The notes: generated from the letters alone by a model not told the origin. Numbered from the stretch's first letter, positions 27,480 to 38,108 are shown. The stretch is 64,000 nt of DNA from Urechis unicinctus (GCA_034190875.2 CM067354.1:10839231-10903230), one strand, 5' to 3'. Translations and numbers: made by a program.

Positions 27480-29796
27480 TATTCGTTAATCCTAATACAC
27501 TTCGTAGATTTTGTATCATTTGCGCCGGTAAATTAACCGCAAAGCAGAATGCAGATAGCACTAGCATGTGACTTACATTAGTCTTTAACGCAGAAAGAAC
27601 AGATGCGTTGCAAGGATAACAAAACTAATGATGGCGAACAGATAAACATGCGTTTTGTTACGCAATCAGTTTAAGAATGGTTCAGTTGTTTTTGATATGT
27701 AATATTATGGCGCAACGAACACGTTATTTATGTATATTTATGTCACAAGGAACATCCTAAAAGAATTATATGCAAATGCGAAGGGTTAATACTTCGACAT
27801 AGCATACGTGGACTTTTCGAGATAATGCATTCATGTAAGCAAACCTTGAACTGGGGTTCCTTGGAAAATGATGATAACATTAGTCTCTTATACACAAATT
27901 TTAATTTCATCAATTTACAGATATCATTTCTCTTGTAGGACGCATTTTCTTTGCCGTTTTAAATTCCAACGCCACGTGTGCATATAATTTGAAAGTTGTA
28001 AATATTGGGTAAAATGATTAAATTAACATGACGAAGGTTACTCTTAAGGTTACTCTTAAGGAATGACAGCGTAACATGATTTATAGAGGCACTTTGGCAG
28101 GAAGCTAAAGTTCAAAAGCATGGATAGGCAGATTTGATTCATTTGAAACCATCAATCACCAATATAGTTTCCGGTTTACTGATGCTCAGGGTAACAATAT
28201 CTGTAGTTCAATGACCATTCGTTCTCCTGTTATCATTCTAAGTACAAGCACTCTAAAATAATTATAAGAATATAATATGCGCTTAACAGCAGGGATAACA
28301 ATTATTTGGCACTATTAGAAACACCAAAAGTACTAGATACAACCACCAGATCGACACCTTGTATGAACCAACATACATATGTTACACGTGTCAATAGTTG
28401 TGTGCATCGTGTGCAGTCTGCTATTTCCATTCTAATCCATTTGAACTGTAGCTCATGTTAAAAATGGAAGTTTTGATATTCGACTATGCCGAATATGTAT
28501 ATAAATGCGTCAGATAGCGGTCAAAAATTCTTATAAACCGGATTTTATTTACATGTATAATCATTGTGTCAAGGGATGGGGGAGTAGTGGGGCGGGAGGA
28601 GGGGCGGTGTGTGGTATAATTGGTGATGTTAATCCATTGAATAAATGACACTATTCACACAGTGTTATGCTATACATACAATTACAACGTAGTAAAGCAT
28701 TTTATCTTTACCTAATGAGTAATGCAAGATGCACGCATGTGTGTGTGTGCGTGTGCGTGCGCGTGCATGTGTGATATGTAGTTATTGTGATTTTGCGTTT
28801 GTAAAGCAGCTATTACCTCACGTGAATGCTGTAGTATCATTATATTATAATCCTAATTTATTTGCATTATATAAGCACTAACTATGATTGGTCATTGATC
28901 ATGTTCTTTCTTCAACAAAGCGAAAATAGGGCCACCGTTACGTATTGCACCTTTGTAGCTAGTTAATTCCGTTTTCTATGGTACCACCAATAGAAACATC
29001 ATGTTGCAAATCATGCATTGAGGGTGCTCAACATATTTCATTAACTACATCTGCTGACATTTAGACGAATAATGATTATAGGGCTCGGTATTTGTAACGC
29101 TTGATATGGAAACGCTTTGCAAAGTCTGAAAAGGCTTGATCTCGATACTCAGTAATTGGTTGAACCACCCCGAACTCTACAAATCCTTGTTCTTTAGTGG
29201 AATCGACTATAAGCACAAACAAGTCAACAAGTTATATTTCGTCCCTTGTACGTTGCTTAAATAGGTTTATTCACCTATGGGTATGTTTGGTCGTAAGTCC
29301 CACTGCTCGTTTAGCGGAAATATAAAACACCAACAAAGAAAAAATCATTTGTGTTTAGTGTTTTATTAACTTCGTTAGCCAAATTTGCATGAAAATTACT
29401 AGGATAAACAAGTTGATTGAAAGCATTACAAACTCACCACAAGAGCGCATCTCATCAACACCACAAATACGTGAATATTGTGCTTGGTACTCTTTAGTGA
29501 AAATACACTTTGGACATCTCTTGAGTTTTCGCCATATAGAGAGGCTAATAATTGAGTGGTTAATTCATCCATGTTCGTCCGGGAATCATTCTTCTTACCA
29601 ATTAAACAGCAACTTATCAACCAGCTCCGCTGAACGGCATTCATAGTTGATAGTATTCAAGTGCTGGGCGGAAGTTGTTTTCCTTAAATATTTCCTTACA
29701 TGTATTTTGCGATACAAGTTGCACTGATCTGGCAGTGACTGGCACTTACCTGGCACAGTATATGAAATGGCGCTTCTGTCATCTAATCTACACAGC
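27480..29796. other. Host non-coding DNA
   Basis: No supported gene. It contains a G-rich stretch at 28571-28620 with four or more G runs (quadruplex-compatible) and an alternating GT/GC tract at 28738-28775 that could form Z-DNA. The region just before the Polinton relic (29390-29650) has short frames on both strands with no known motif. Confidence 0.5.
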
Positions 29797-30353
29797 TCAT
29801 AAGGTTATTCTCCGGACCATTTCTTTTAGCTCTCGGAGCACTATTTTGAGAGGGTCGTGGAAACAGGCCCGACCTACAACAGCTATCCATCTTTTAGTGC
29901 TGAACGGGGAAAGTGTCACCTTTTTGGCATGCTGGCCATATATCTTTTGGCCTTCATTGCGCTGCATGTTCATCCCTTTGCGATACAGTTTCGAGTACAT
30001 TTGTGGGCGCGGGCCCACATACTCCTTTATAGGCCGGCACACTCATCCTTCATTTTTCCCAAGACCTTTTCATTCGTGGTGTGGAGTGTGTGATCCGGTG
30101 CATAGTTGCTGGTATCTATGTAGGTGAGTTCCGCCTGCATGTTTGAGTACACGTCAGCTGTATGGATTTCCATAAGAAGGGAGTCCGTGTCTGTGTATAG
30201 CATGCTCTGGTCGCTCCTTTGCCTGGACTTCAATGTGTTGAAATAGAAGGACGAACCAAATAGGTATTTCCACTTCTTTAGTAGGATGAGGCAGATAAGG
30301 TATTTCAACTGTGGCTTCATCTCTAAGCGTGGCCTAATGCTCACAGAGCTCAC
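29797..30353 (-). pseudogene. PolB C-terminal fragment of the relic element
   Basis: The minus-strand frame 30353-30027 contains the family B polymerase catalytic motif C (LYTDTDSLLMEI), followed by the adintovirus/Polinton-type segment DTSNYA, then a KVLGKMKDE stretch that often precedes the C-terminal tail. The continuation (KEYVGPRPQMYS) is in another frame, starting inside 30042-29797, so a frameshift near 30035 breaks the gene. Motifs A and B and the exonuclease domain are absent upstream. The motif C context differs clearly from the VQMDTDSSYIAL of the PolB at 45-49.7 kb, so this is a separate lineage and not a duplicate of it. Confidence 0.8.
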
Positions 30354-30815
30354 TCTGAAGATTATCCTGACTGGCTTCTCGAGCTGCGGCGCTCTTCAGC
30401 CCTGCATCAACCTTTTTCGTTTGTTTTGTGTGGGTTCACTGACTCCCCTCGCCACAGACATATGTGGATTTGTTACTTTCAATGACATGTGTGCTATCCA
30501 AATGTGCTGTCCACATTTGACAGTGGTTAGCTGTTGTTTAAGCTGTGGTTAGCGGAGCTTAGTACACGGTGCAGAGGCGATACAGCTCACATGTAGCAGT
30601 GCCTAGCGAGTACCCAACAAAACGGTCAGCCTCGAGGTCAGCAGCTAGCGTTGGTCGGTTGCCTGGTGGGATCGGGAGAAACATACCAGCAGCACATGAT
30701 TACAGCTGTAGTGCTGCCTATCCGAGACTGTGCGTCATACTTGTTCCTAGAAGAACCTCGCATGGAACATACAACTTTCCGATCTCTTTATCAGACATTC
30801 ATTCAACCTGGTCAA

Positions 30816-31232
30816 TCATTGCCCTCCCAGATACTGACCATCTGATATGACCACTACAGGCCTATCTCTCTTCCGAGTCGTGTCGATCGAGGTTGGCACA
30901 GTAGCAGCCCTTGTTTGATCAGCCACGACAGCAGCCATGTCTGGCTTTGCAAGGAGTTGTTCAATGATTGCTATTTCTAATAAACGCCGTCTAATATATT
31001 GGTACACCATCCAGGTCATCATGAGGAGCCCAAAAACCGATGACACAGCCGTAGTCAGTGTGGCCAAAAGCAATTTAGTTTCAGTGCACAGCTTGCAAAT
31101 CAGTCTGCTGACTGGGCGGAATATGCAGTCTGCAGCAGCAGTTGCGCGTGTGTGGTCTCTGCGAGTAGCTGTCTTGTCATTATTCTCATGCAAGACATCT
31201 TCAAATAAGTTTGGATAAGGACCGAGACACTG
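30816..31232 (-). pseudogene. Relic open frame with one membrane segment
   Basis: Downstream half of a minus-strand frame that begins in the decayed ATPase and runs on. It has a hydrophobic stretch (about 25 residues around TTAVSSVFGLLMMTWMV) followed by basic residues (RRR), as in a single-pass membrane protein, then a hydrophilic tail. Its position between ATPase and PolB fits an accessory Polinton gene fused by loss of stop codons. Identity unknown. Confidence 0.35.
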
Positions 31233-31532
31233 GTGGCCGCTCTGTGTCAGTACTATTGTAGTTGAGCAGTTGCCAAAAGTGTACAGAGTGGGCTCACCCT
31301 GAAACTGCTGATAGACAGCCCTCAAGTAGTCACCAATATACGTCTCGCGATCCTTCCACACCTAGCTCCACGACTGGTGGGTCTGGTTGAATGGGATAGT
31401 GGGGCAGAGGATTGCAATATGGTGATAGCGACCGGCGAAATTGCCCTCAAGAAGGTGGAGCATAAAGACGGTCTGGCCACTTTCAATTGCTGCGTCAGAG
31501 TCATTTGGTAATGCAAGCTGTAAATAAGCCAA
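31233..31532 (-). pseudogene. Decayed A32/FtsK-type packaging ATPase of the relic
   Basis: Recognised across two shifted frames. One carries a degraded Walker A (SGQTVF where the family has SGKT) followed by ...LLEG and ILCPTIPFN, a typical adintovirus/Polinton ATPase segment. The next frame carries KDRE...DYLRA...F and then a degraded Walker B (PTLYTFGNC, where the family has acidic residues). Catalytic residues are lost in both motifs, so the protein would be non-functional. It directly follows the MCP relic. Confidence 0.65.
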
Positions 31533-32050
31533 TTAGTAGCCTGCGTTGACGAGCCTGCCATCCTTAATATCAAGCTGTGCGTCCATATAGACGTCCACTG
31601 CGCCGGCCGCCTCTGCCTTTTTTTGTGTTCTGGATAGTGATACTCTCAGACGCATTCTGCACGCGCCGGCCTCTGTCTTGGTCGTCGTTAAGTCGCGCTC
31701 AGATTGAGCCACAGGGCGTACTTGCTGTTAAGGAACTCTCCTAGGGACACGTCAGCTAATTCCAGGTCTTTTGCAGTCATTGCCGAGATTGAGTCACGTT
31801 TACTCGTTGTGTCTTCGCCTTAACCCACTGCTGGTAGTCGCGCATACCCCTGGCGTACTGCTGGTTAGGGATACCCTCAATGGTCACCTCGACCTTTGTA
31901 ATCTGCAGTTTATAGAACGACCCAGTCTTCCTCGCGAATGTGGAATTGGCTGGGTTTTCAGAGAGCAGCAGGGTGCCGTTCATAATGCGTGCCGGTACGC
32001 CCAGGTTGATGTTCCACAGCTTAACACTTATTGTATGCAGGCTTCCTGTG
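31533..32050 (-). pseudogene. Major capsid protein C-terminal half of the relic
   Basis: The frame from about 32035 to 31777 contains VEVTIEGIPNQ and YARGMRDYQQW, hallmarks of adintovirus-type double-jelly-roll MCPs. This is followed (in frames shifted twice near 31680 and 31590) by LADVSLGEFL, SESITIQ and a terminal segment with DAQLDIKDGR, ending at a natural-looking stop (31535-31533). The N-terminal half is missing or too decayed to see. The sequence is unlike the MCP at 43.2-44.5 kb. Confidence 0.7.
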
Positions 32051-33002
32051 ATGGTTTGGCTCGTTTTATTGATAATAAGGTAAAGCAGATGAGGAAGTCA
32101 GCTGACCTCAACCAGCAAATCAAATATAAAAGGTGAACCCGCTGATATGCTAGACTAATCAGTTTAATCAACCAAAATCTTTACCATTGATTTCGCAAAT
32201 TGGAGAAATATTAGATTGAAGAAAACTCTTCCATATTTGATTATATATTGATGCCCGAACACCATGTAATACATTAATATGAAATAGCGGAAGGCTATTA
32301 TGGTTTATCAGATAACATGGTTAAATGCAGAGAACCGCCATTTGTATTTATATGATACACGAAAGAAACAATTTGAAGACCAAATTAGCCTATACCAAGT
32401 ATACCATTAAGAAACATAACCAGCATAACCTTGACAACGTGATCTCTTCGTCATGCTTTAATGCTTGCGTAGACACGTTTTATAAACTGCATATGTAGTT
32501 TTTACAAGGTGTTGTAATGGTTATGTTAATTATCCGTACGCAAGTAAGAATAGATGTCTTTCCTCGAGCGTCAAATTTGCATACAGCAACATTAGAGGGC
32601 ACGATTTGTTTACTTCAACCAGTGCTTGTTCTATCTTCTCATCCACTTCCCGTATGTCCATCGTCAGTGAAGTGCGTTTCGTGCTTGCGAGTAGCGGCTA
32701 GGTTTCATCATTTTTTGGCATTTATATTTTCTTCATCATATAACATGCCATGTGGACAAGCGACACGTAAAAAGAAAGCATATGGCACAACGACAACAAC
32801 TTAAAGAGAGAACTAAAAATCCATAAAGCAGTTCAATCCACGTGTGCAACATATTGATTGATTAAGCACTGATCCATCTTTAAAATCGCATGTATTAGAC
32901 TCACATGTATCTTTAGCTACATCAGCTTAAATACATAAATATCATATCAGCCTCAAATGCGTTCATCTGTAATGATGCAACATGCCGTCACAGTCCGCTG
33001 GC

Positions 33003-33004
<2 letters not shown>
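32051..33004. other. Host non-coding DNA
   Basis: Sequence between the relic and a microsatellite; no gene, repeat or Polinton motif seen. Confidence 0.5.
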
Positions 33005-33055
<51 letters not shown>

Positions 33056-33370
33056 TATAGATATATAGATATAGAGAGATAGATAGATATATAGAGAGAT
33101 ATATATATATATATATAGAGAGATCTAGATATAGAGAGATCTATATATAGAGATAGAGAGAGTATATCTATAGAGAGATCTCTCTAGATAGAATCTAAAA
33201 AAGATATCTCTCTCTTTATATATATCTCCCCTATAGAGACCCTCCTGTCTATATAGAGACCTTTACGTAGAGAGATAGATATATCTATAGATATTTACAT
33301 GTATAGATCTATCTATAGGGAGGGAGAGATCTCTCTAGAGAGAGTCTGTCTATCTCTATAGAGAGATCTC

Positions 33371-33401
<31 letters not shown>

Positions 33402-33674
33402 AGAGATCTCTTCTCTTTCTTTCTTTTCTCCCTCTCTCTCCCTCTCTCTCTGTATCTCTTTCTCCCTCTCTCTATCCCTCTTTTTATATCTCTAGAGGGA
33501 ATTCTATATCTCTTTCTATATATCTCTGCCCCTCTCTATACAATAATGTATATATATATATACATTTACGTATATATATATGTGTATATATATATATCTT
33601 TTACAGGGTATATATATATATATTTCTTTCTATATATATATATCTTCATATATATCTATATATATATCTCTATA

Positions 33675-33747
<73 letters not shown>

Positions 33748-33755
33748 ATTTTATA
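33005..33755. repeat. Compound TA / GA-TC microsatellite
   Basis: TA repeats at both ends (33007-33055 and 33600-33750) enclose about 500 bp of degenerate GAGA/TCTC/TATC sequence. No gene. Confidence 0.95.
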
Positions 33756-35015
33756 GCGCTGATGGTAAAGTAAAACAGTATACTTACTCATTCTATGGAC
33801 ACCATCATTGTGGTAAATTGATGTTGAATGGTCAAACCAGCCTCTTCAGCAAATGCTGTCGGCTCGCTAAACAATGGTGTATTGCTTGCTAATTACATAT
33901 GAAATTGTTGAGAAGTAACAGACCATCTACATGTCGATACTTGTGAAAAAGAGATAATCTCATCAGTGAGGACCTTGACACACTCAGTTTCTGTTTAAAA
34001 GAAGTAACTACCTGTGGATATTCAGACATATAAATATAAATTATTTAAAACAAAATATCACTTATTATTAATCTATCTGACCAGTTCAATTTACCAATCA
34101 TCAGTTGCATATAAAACGCGACGGTCCTAAGCCTCAACTAACAGAGGTAAGGATTGCTCTGGATTACTTGGAGTGGCATATCTGTTCTTGCGAAGACTAA
34201 TCCAATGTCCAAGTGCCTTTATACATGATTTATACCCTTCATCACATAAGAATAACTGTCCGGTGGAATTCGTGCGGCATTAGTGTAATTGACCGACACT
34301 CAAAAGCTGCGGAATGTCGATAGCATACATCGTATGAAAGCATATTGAATATTAAGAATTAATGTGTTTGAGTTAACAGTTGCTATAAATGAGTGAAATA
34401 TTGCCATATCTTATGTTTCAGCGAAAGGCAAAATGTTGTCGTAAGTGTGTAGACCTAAAGTAGCAGACAAACGTTGTTCATTGCCATTGGCGAGACACCA
34501 TAATTATTCTGATATACGCCATACATAAGAATACAGCTGTGAATATGTTTCCCGTTGTTGGTAAAATGATGTGGCTCTTCGAGCATCGTTTTGCAACTTG
34601 ATTTTCCAGATAATGTGTTATTCTAATATCTGATTACATTAAGCACTGTTTATATGAATTGTTTTCAATGCACCCCAACAACTTATTGCATTATTTCGGA
34701 TCTTGGAAGAAAATTTGATACCGGAACTGAGTAAGCCTAACCGATACCCCAGGTCCCTCGACCGTCATTTAATGGTAATAAGGAAATACGCCGTGGATAA
34801 TTGTCTGCTAAGTAATCCTCAAACGGCGCAAAATACATATAAAATGTCTGTTAGCATACAATTGAGGGCAGATAAAGATGTAACAAATGTCTGACTAATG
34901 CGTCAACTGTGCATCAAATAGATTGCACATTTCACGACAAACAATAAATTAAATTATAATCGAATAATGTTACCGGATTAACAGATGCAAGAGAGACATA
35001 TCAAGCTTCTAAATA
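33756..35015. other. Host flank left of the Polinton
   Basis: AT-rich sequence without a supported gene. No direct repeat that could be a target-site duplication is visible next to the Polinton end. Confidence 0.5.
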
Positions 35016-35654
35016 TGATATACGTACCCCTTCACACCTTGTTTTGGAAATTGACTACTGTACGAATACTGTACGACGTGTATTGCGTAATATATGTTTT
35101 GCTGACGATTGCATGCGGATTCGGTGCGGTATTTTGCTGACCTAATTCTATTTTTGGAAAGTGATTTCACCATCTGTTCCGTTATTTTCGGCCCTTGAAA
35201 TCTTTGCGCCCTTGGTGACCTCATGGAGGGGCGCTATTTTGGATGAGGTCATTTTTGGGAGTTTTATTGAGAAGGAGTTTGTAAATGGGTATTAAAAGTC
35301 AATTAGCGGTAAGGGTGTTGAAAGAGAAGTGAAGGATAGTGTTAATGTTAGTGGAGTATTCACCATCTGTTCCGTTATTTTCGGCCCTTGAAATCTTTGC
35401 GCCCTTGGTGACCTCATGTCAATACATTGAGCTGGGCGCTATTTTGGATGAGGTCATTCTATTTTTGGAAAGTGATTTCACAATTTTCGTCGGATATGTC
35501 GTCATAGTTTGCTGAGCTAAGCTAAATGATGGGATAGAGGGTGTATATAAAACGGGGAGAGTGTCTCAGTCCTGCGTTCAGTTATAATCATGGCTGGGAA
35601 ACGGATGAGCGACGTGGAGTGGTTAAGAGCCGTGGAACAAATCGAAATGGAGGA
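35016..35654 (+). repeat. Left terminal inverted repeat
   Basis: The outer 357 bp (35016-35372) is inverted against 51138-51494. The inner part (about 35390-35654) is inverted against 49566-49860 and includes the TATA box, the start codon and the first codons of the first gene. Within it a 59-bp segment (CCATCTGTTCC...GGTGACCTCATG) occurs twice, at 35166-35224 and 35360-35418. Unlike the right end, outer and inner parts are contiguous. Confidence 0.9.
35544..35552 (+). promoter_or_regulatory. TATA box in left TIR
   Basis: TATATAAAA about 40 bp upstream of the first start codon (35590). The same box is at 49705-49713 on the other strand in the right TIR, in front of PolB exon 1. Confidence 0.65.
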
Positions 35655-36378
35655 AGTGAAACCGCTATACACACGATACTTTGCACAGTATTCGATAGTG
35701 GTTTGGAATAAAGATGTAGGGTTTTTGAAAAACAATTTCAAGAAATGTCACATAGAGTTTGGGATGCACTGTGTATTGGACTGTGGTTACGAAATAGCTG
35801 CTGTCACAGAAACAATGAAACAGTTGGAAGCGGGAGAGGAGAGTCGTGTCGAGGTCTCTATTGGTGCAGACGTGACGATGAGTGTTCGATACCCGATCCC
35901 TATGGTGGTGATAAAGAAGGGTCAGGTGACAATGGAAATGGACAGTTACTCGTGGTATATGTTTGTAGAAGCGTGGGAGGAGTTGAAACAGCTCTACGGA
36001 GCCCACGTGATGAGAGCGAAATTAATGGAGGAATATCTGATGGTGGTATACACAGACACGCTTGTCGAATTAATCGAAGCTCTAATACCAGAAAAATGCC
36101 ATGGCTGTCAGATCGACCACCCGAGTCAGCGACAGCATAATCTTTGTTTGATGGCCGAACCTGAAGAACAAGTTCGGATGTGTATGACGGATGCTCTCGA
36201 GCGTGTTGACGAACACTATGTATCAAGTTTATGGGAATTAAGTATAGGTTTAATTGACCCCTGCCCCTCGTGGATGGAACGTAGCAAATGGTTGTGTGTG
36301 GACTATAGGAAATATTGGTTGGAGTCGGTGAAATCAGATATTGAAATACGTGTAATTAACAGATTGTGTAATAAATGA
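35590..36378 (+). CDS. VDEH-motif Polinton protein 1, function unknown
   Basis: 262 residues. The start is set by the TIR: the same ATG context (GTTATAA-C-CATGGCT type) starts PolB on the right. The first 20 residues, including LRAVEQIEME, are shared with PolB exon 1. The central part (PIPMVVIKKGQVTMEMDS followed by YSWYMFVEAW) and the C-terminal part (CHGC, then C, ALERVDEHYVSSLWEL) align with the protein at 37308-38108, so the two are paralogues. The Cys/His pairs suggest metal binding. No known domain is recognised. An AATAAA (36370-36375) abuts the stop. Its outermost position with a TIR promoter suggests an early or regulatory role, which is inference. Confidence 0.85.
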   Translation: MAGKRMSDVEWLRAVEQIEMEEVKPLYTRYFAQYSIVVWNKDVGFLKNNFKKCHIEFGMHCVLDCGYEIAAVTETMKQLEAGEESRVEVSIGADVTMSVRYPIPMVVIKKGQVTMEMDSYSWYMFVEAWEELKQLYGAHVMRAKLMEEYLMVVYTDTLVELIEALIPEKCHGCQIDHPSQRQHNLCLMAEPEEQVRMCMTDALERVDEHYVSSLWELSIGLIDPCPSWMERSKWLCVDYRKYWLESVKSDIEIRVINRLCNK

Positions 36379-36496
36379 GTGAAAATACAGGTCTGTGTTT
36401 GTTTCTTTTAATTATGATTTGGAATGTATGTTATAAAGAGTTCAAATTTTGGTGGGTGGTCATTTATGGCTAAGATAGTCAGAGAGTAACATCAAC

Positions 36497-36730
36497 ATGA
36501 CGGATGCGTATAGCAGGTGGTCTGTTTTAAAAGACAAGTTACAGATGCATGCACAACTAACTCGAGAACTGAGAGACAATAAGATCTATAGACAAATTAG
36601 TATAAATCAACAGCGCTTGATGGAGTATGGTTACGATTTTGATACGGCTCTTAGTAAAGCGATCGAAGCTAGAGAGTGTTTAATGGATCGTCAGTTAACT
36701 GCGTTCGTGTCTGAAGATGAGGTGGATTAA
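36497..36730 (+). CDS. Small charged Polinton protein, unknown
   Basis: 77 residues, hydrophilic and mostly helix-forming (ARE, KDKLQMHAQLTRELRD), with an acidic C-terminus (SEDEVD). It sits between two longer accessory genes in the same direction. No motif is recognised. Part of its coding sequence (36588-36620) recurs almost exactly in a PolB intron at 45898-45930. It could be a small regulatory or structural protein. Moderate confidence that it is a gene. Confidence 0.55.
   Translation: MTDAYSRWSVLKDKLQMHAQLTRELRDNKIYRQISINQQRLMEYGYDFDTALSKAIEARECLMDRQLTAFVSEDEVD
36588..36620 (+). repeat. 33-bp sequence shared with a PolB intron
   Basis: ATAGACAAATTAGTATAAAT and the following CAACAGC(G/A)CTTGA recur at 45898-45930 on the same strand with one mismatch. 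Here it lies within coding sequence. Confidence 0.9.
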
Positions 36731-36797
36731 AGAAATTATAAATATCGTTTAACAACAAGTTCACTGTCAGTAAAGGTTAAATCTTTAAAGCGACGAC

Positions 36798-37052
36798 ATG
36801 GAAACTTGTGTAGAATGTGACGAATGTCAGAGAGTTGCTGAGACCCAACAACCATATAGACCCAAGACACCTGCTCAGGGTAAACACAGACCCCTGAGGT
36901 TAAGGCGATGTCCTCTGTGTCAATGTGGGTTTGTTACCAAGGCGCTTTTGACCCAACACTTGAAATATCACTGTAATTATAAGCTCTACATTCACAATCG
37001 AAAATTAAGAAAAACAACAGGCACAACAAAGCAGAGGAAGGTTGTGACGTAA
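36798..37052 (+). CDS. C2H2 zinc-finger Polinton protein
   Basis: 84 residues. Cys4, Cys7 and Cys10 form an N-terminal Cys cluster. Residues 38-58 form a classical C2H2 finger (CPLC, then 12 residues, then H54 and H58; phenylalanine and leucine at the core positions). The tail is strongly basic (RKLRKTTGTTKQRK), fitting nucleic-acid binding. Short C2H2 proteins are common accessory genes in Polintons and related viruses, and a role in transcription control is likely but inferred. The CACGTG array follows directly downstream. Confidence 0.75.
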   Translation: METCVECDECQRVAETQQPYRPKTPAQGKHRPLRLRRCPLCQCGFVTKALLTQHLKYHCNYKLYIHNRKLRKTTGTTKQRKVVT

Positions 37053-37115
37053 TCGGAAAGCTTAACTTCCACGCTCGAAGAACCCCACAACCTGGTGTGC
37101 GTGTGCGTGCGATAC

Positions 37116-37275
37116 CACGTGATTTACCGGATCTGAAATTAATTCGTCACGTGATCACGAAAAACCGCTGACATCAGCTAAATTAATTCGTCACGTGATC
37201 ACGAACAACTGCTGACATCAGCTAAATTAATTCGTCACGTGATCCCTTACATCACCTCGATCAGGGGATAAATAA
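37116..37275 (+). promoter_or_regulatory. CACGTG (E-box) tandem array upstream of VDEH gene 2
   Basis: Four CACGTG palindromes at 37116, 37148, 37192 and 37236. The last three are exactly 44 bp apart because they lie in a 44-bp tandem repeat (AATTAATTCGTCACGTGATC... with GCTGACATCAGCTA, itself a palindrome) of about 2.6 copies. A TATA-like GGGATAAATAAG follows at about 37265, some 40 bp before the start codon at 37308. Probably a bHLH/bZIP-bound enhancer-promoter. Confidence 0.7.
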
Positions 37276-37307
37276 GTGAACACGAACAGATTTTTGTTTC
37301 ATTCAGG

Positions 37308-38108
37308 ATGGCTGAGGAGAACAGCGAGGAGTGTGATTACATTGACGGACCGTTGTATACCAGTCGTCGTAGTGGTCGCTTTCAAATCACCCAGTGGTGT
37401 AGTAACCCAGATGATTTGATCAATGATTTACACATTCGCGATCGATGGAGCGGACATCAAATAAAATTACCCTCAAATGCCTTTCTCAGAAGCGGGACGG
37501 CTCTTACATCACTCACCTTATCGTTGATTGACGCGGAAGCTGGTCAATCGGACGTTGATACGGAAGAAACCATTTGTGACGATGTAATTGGTCGAGTGAA
37601 AGCCCCAGTCCCCTATATTGAAATTACCCGTGAAAGCGTGACCATGTGCTTTGATAGTTTCAATTGGTGGCTGCTCATAAAAGCTTACCAAGACCTATCA
37701 GCACGCCCACAAAAGATGGATGACCAAGGAACGTCGCCTGATGGGTGGGATATGATAATTAGCCTTTACAGTGGTTTGATGAAGCCATTGTTATCTGACA
37801 TAGCTCAAGAACCATGCGTCGTGTGTGGAACGGGCGTATGTCAAGCCGAGAACCAACAAAAGATGTATTCACATTGCGTTGGAAGAGCCTTGGATAAGGT
37901 GGACGAACATCACGTCACTTTATTATGGCGCTTGTTGTGTGAGCAACACAATTCGACTGAACTGTGTCTTTGGCTCTCTAGAGAGTATCGACGTACCATG
38001 TTAGGTTTTTGTGTGACCACCGAACACTGGTCTAAAGTCTTAATGGGGGAACCTTATGACTGTAAATATAATAAAATTATTAGACGCATGAATATATATG
38101 ATTGGTGA
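37308..38108 (+). CDS. VDEH-motif Polinton protein 2, function unknown
   Basis: 266 residues, paralogue of the protein at 35590-36378. The two share PVPYIEITRESVTMCFDSF (PIPMVVI...VTMEMDSY in the other), WWLLIKAYQDL, a Cys cluster (CVVCGTGVC) and RALDKVDEHHVTLLWRLL. N-terminal 100 residues are not alignable by eye. No known domain. It has its own promoter with the CACGTG array. AATAAA at 38112-38117 follows the stop by 3 bp. Confidence 0.85.
   Translation: MAEENSEECDYIDGPLYTSRRSGRFQITQWCSNPDDLINDLHIRDRWSGHQIKLPSNAFLRSGTALTSLTLSLIDAEAGQSDVDTEETICDDVIGRVKAPVPYIEITRESVTMCFDSFNWWLLIKAYQDLSARPQKMDDQGTSPDGWDMIISLYSGLMKPLLSDIAQEPCVVCGTGVCQAENQQKMYSHCVGRALDKVDEHHVTLLWRLLCEQHNSTELCLWLSREYRRTMLGFCVTTEHWSKVLMGEPYDCKYNKIIRRMNIYDW

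Larger units (their letters stand above)
29797..32050 (-). mobile_element. Old Polinton (adintovirus-like) relic
   Basis: Minus-strand remains of a second Polinton, of a lineage different from the one at 35-51 kb. In transcription order: MCP C-terminal half, packaging ATPase, an open frame with a membrane segment, and PolB C-terminus. All are broken by frameshifts or stops, and the ends with inverted repeats were not found. The order MCP then ATPase and the PolB type (YTDTDS motif C) fit adintovirus-type Polintons known from animals. Its left end may extend below 29797 and its right end above 32050, but nothing recognisable is left there. Confidence 0.75.

Noticed and set aside
29426..29644. 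72-codon minus-strand frame below the relic PolB as a continuation of PolB
   Set aside because: I could not match it to any PolB C-terminal segment; left as non-coding.
35009..35224. 70-codon frame conserved in both TIRs (also 51286-51591)
   Set aside because: It is duplicated because the TIR is duplicated, points outward, has no promoter signal and no motif.
35665..36226. Antisense frames opposite the first VDEH gene and other Polinton genes
   Set aside because: Shadow frames of strongly supported coding regions with no motifs of their own.
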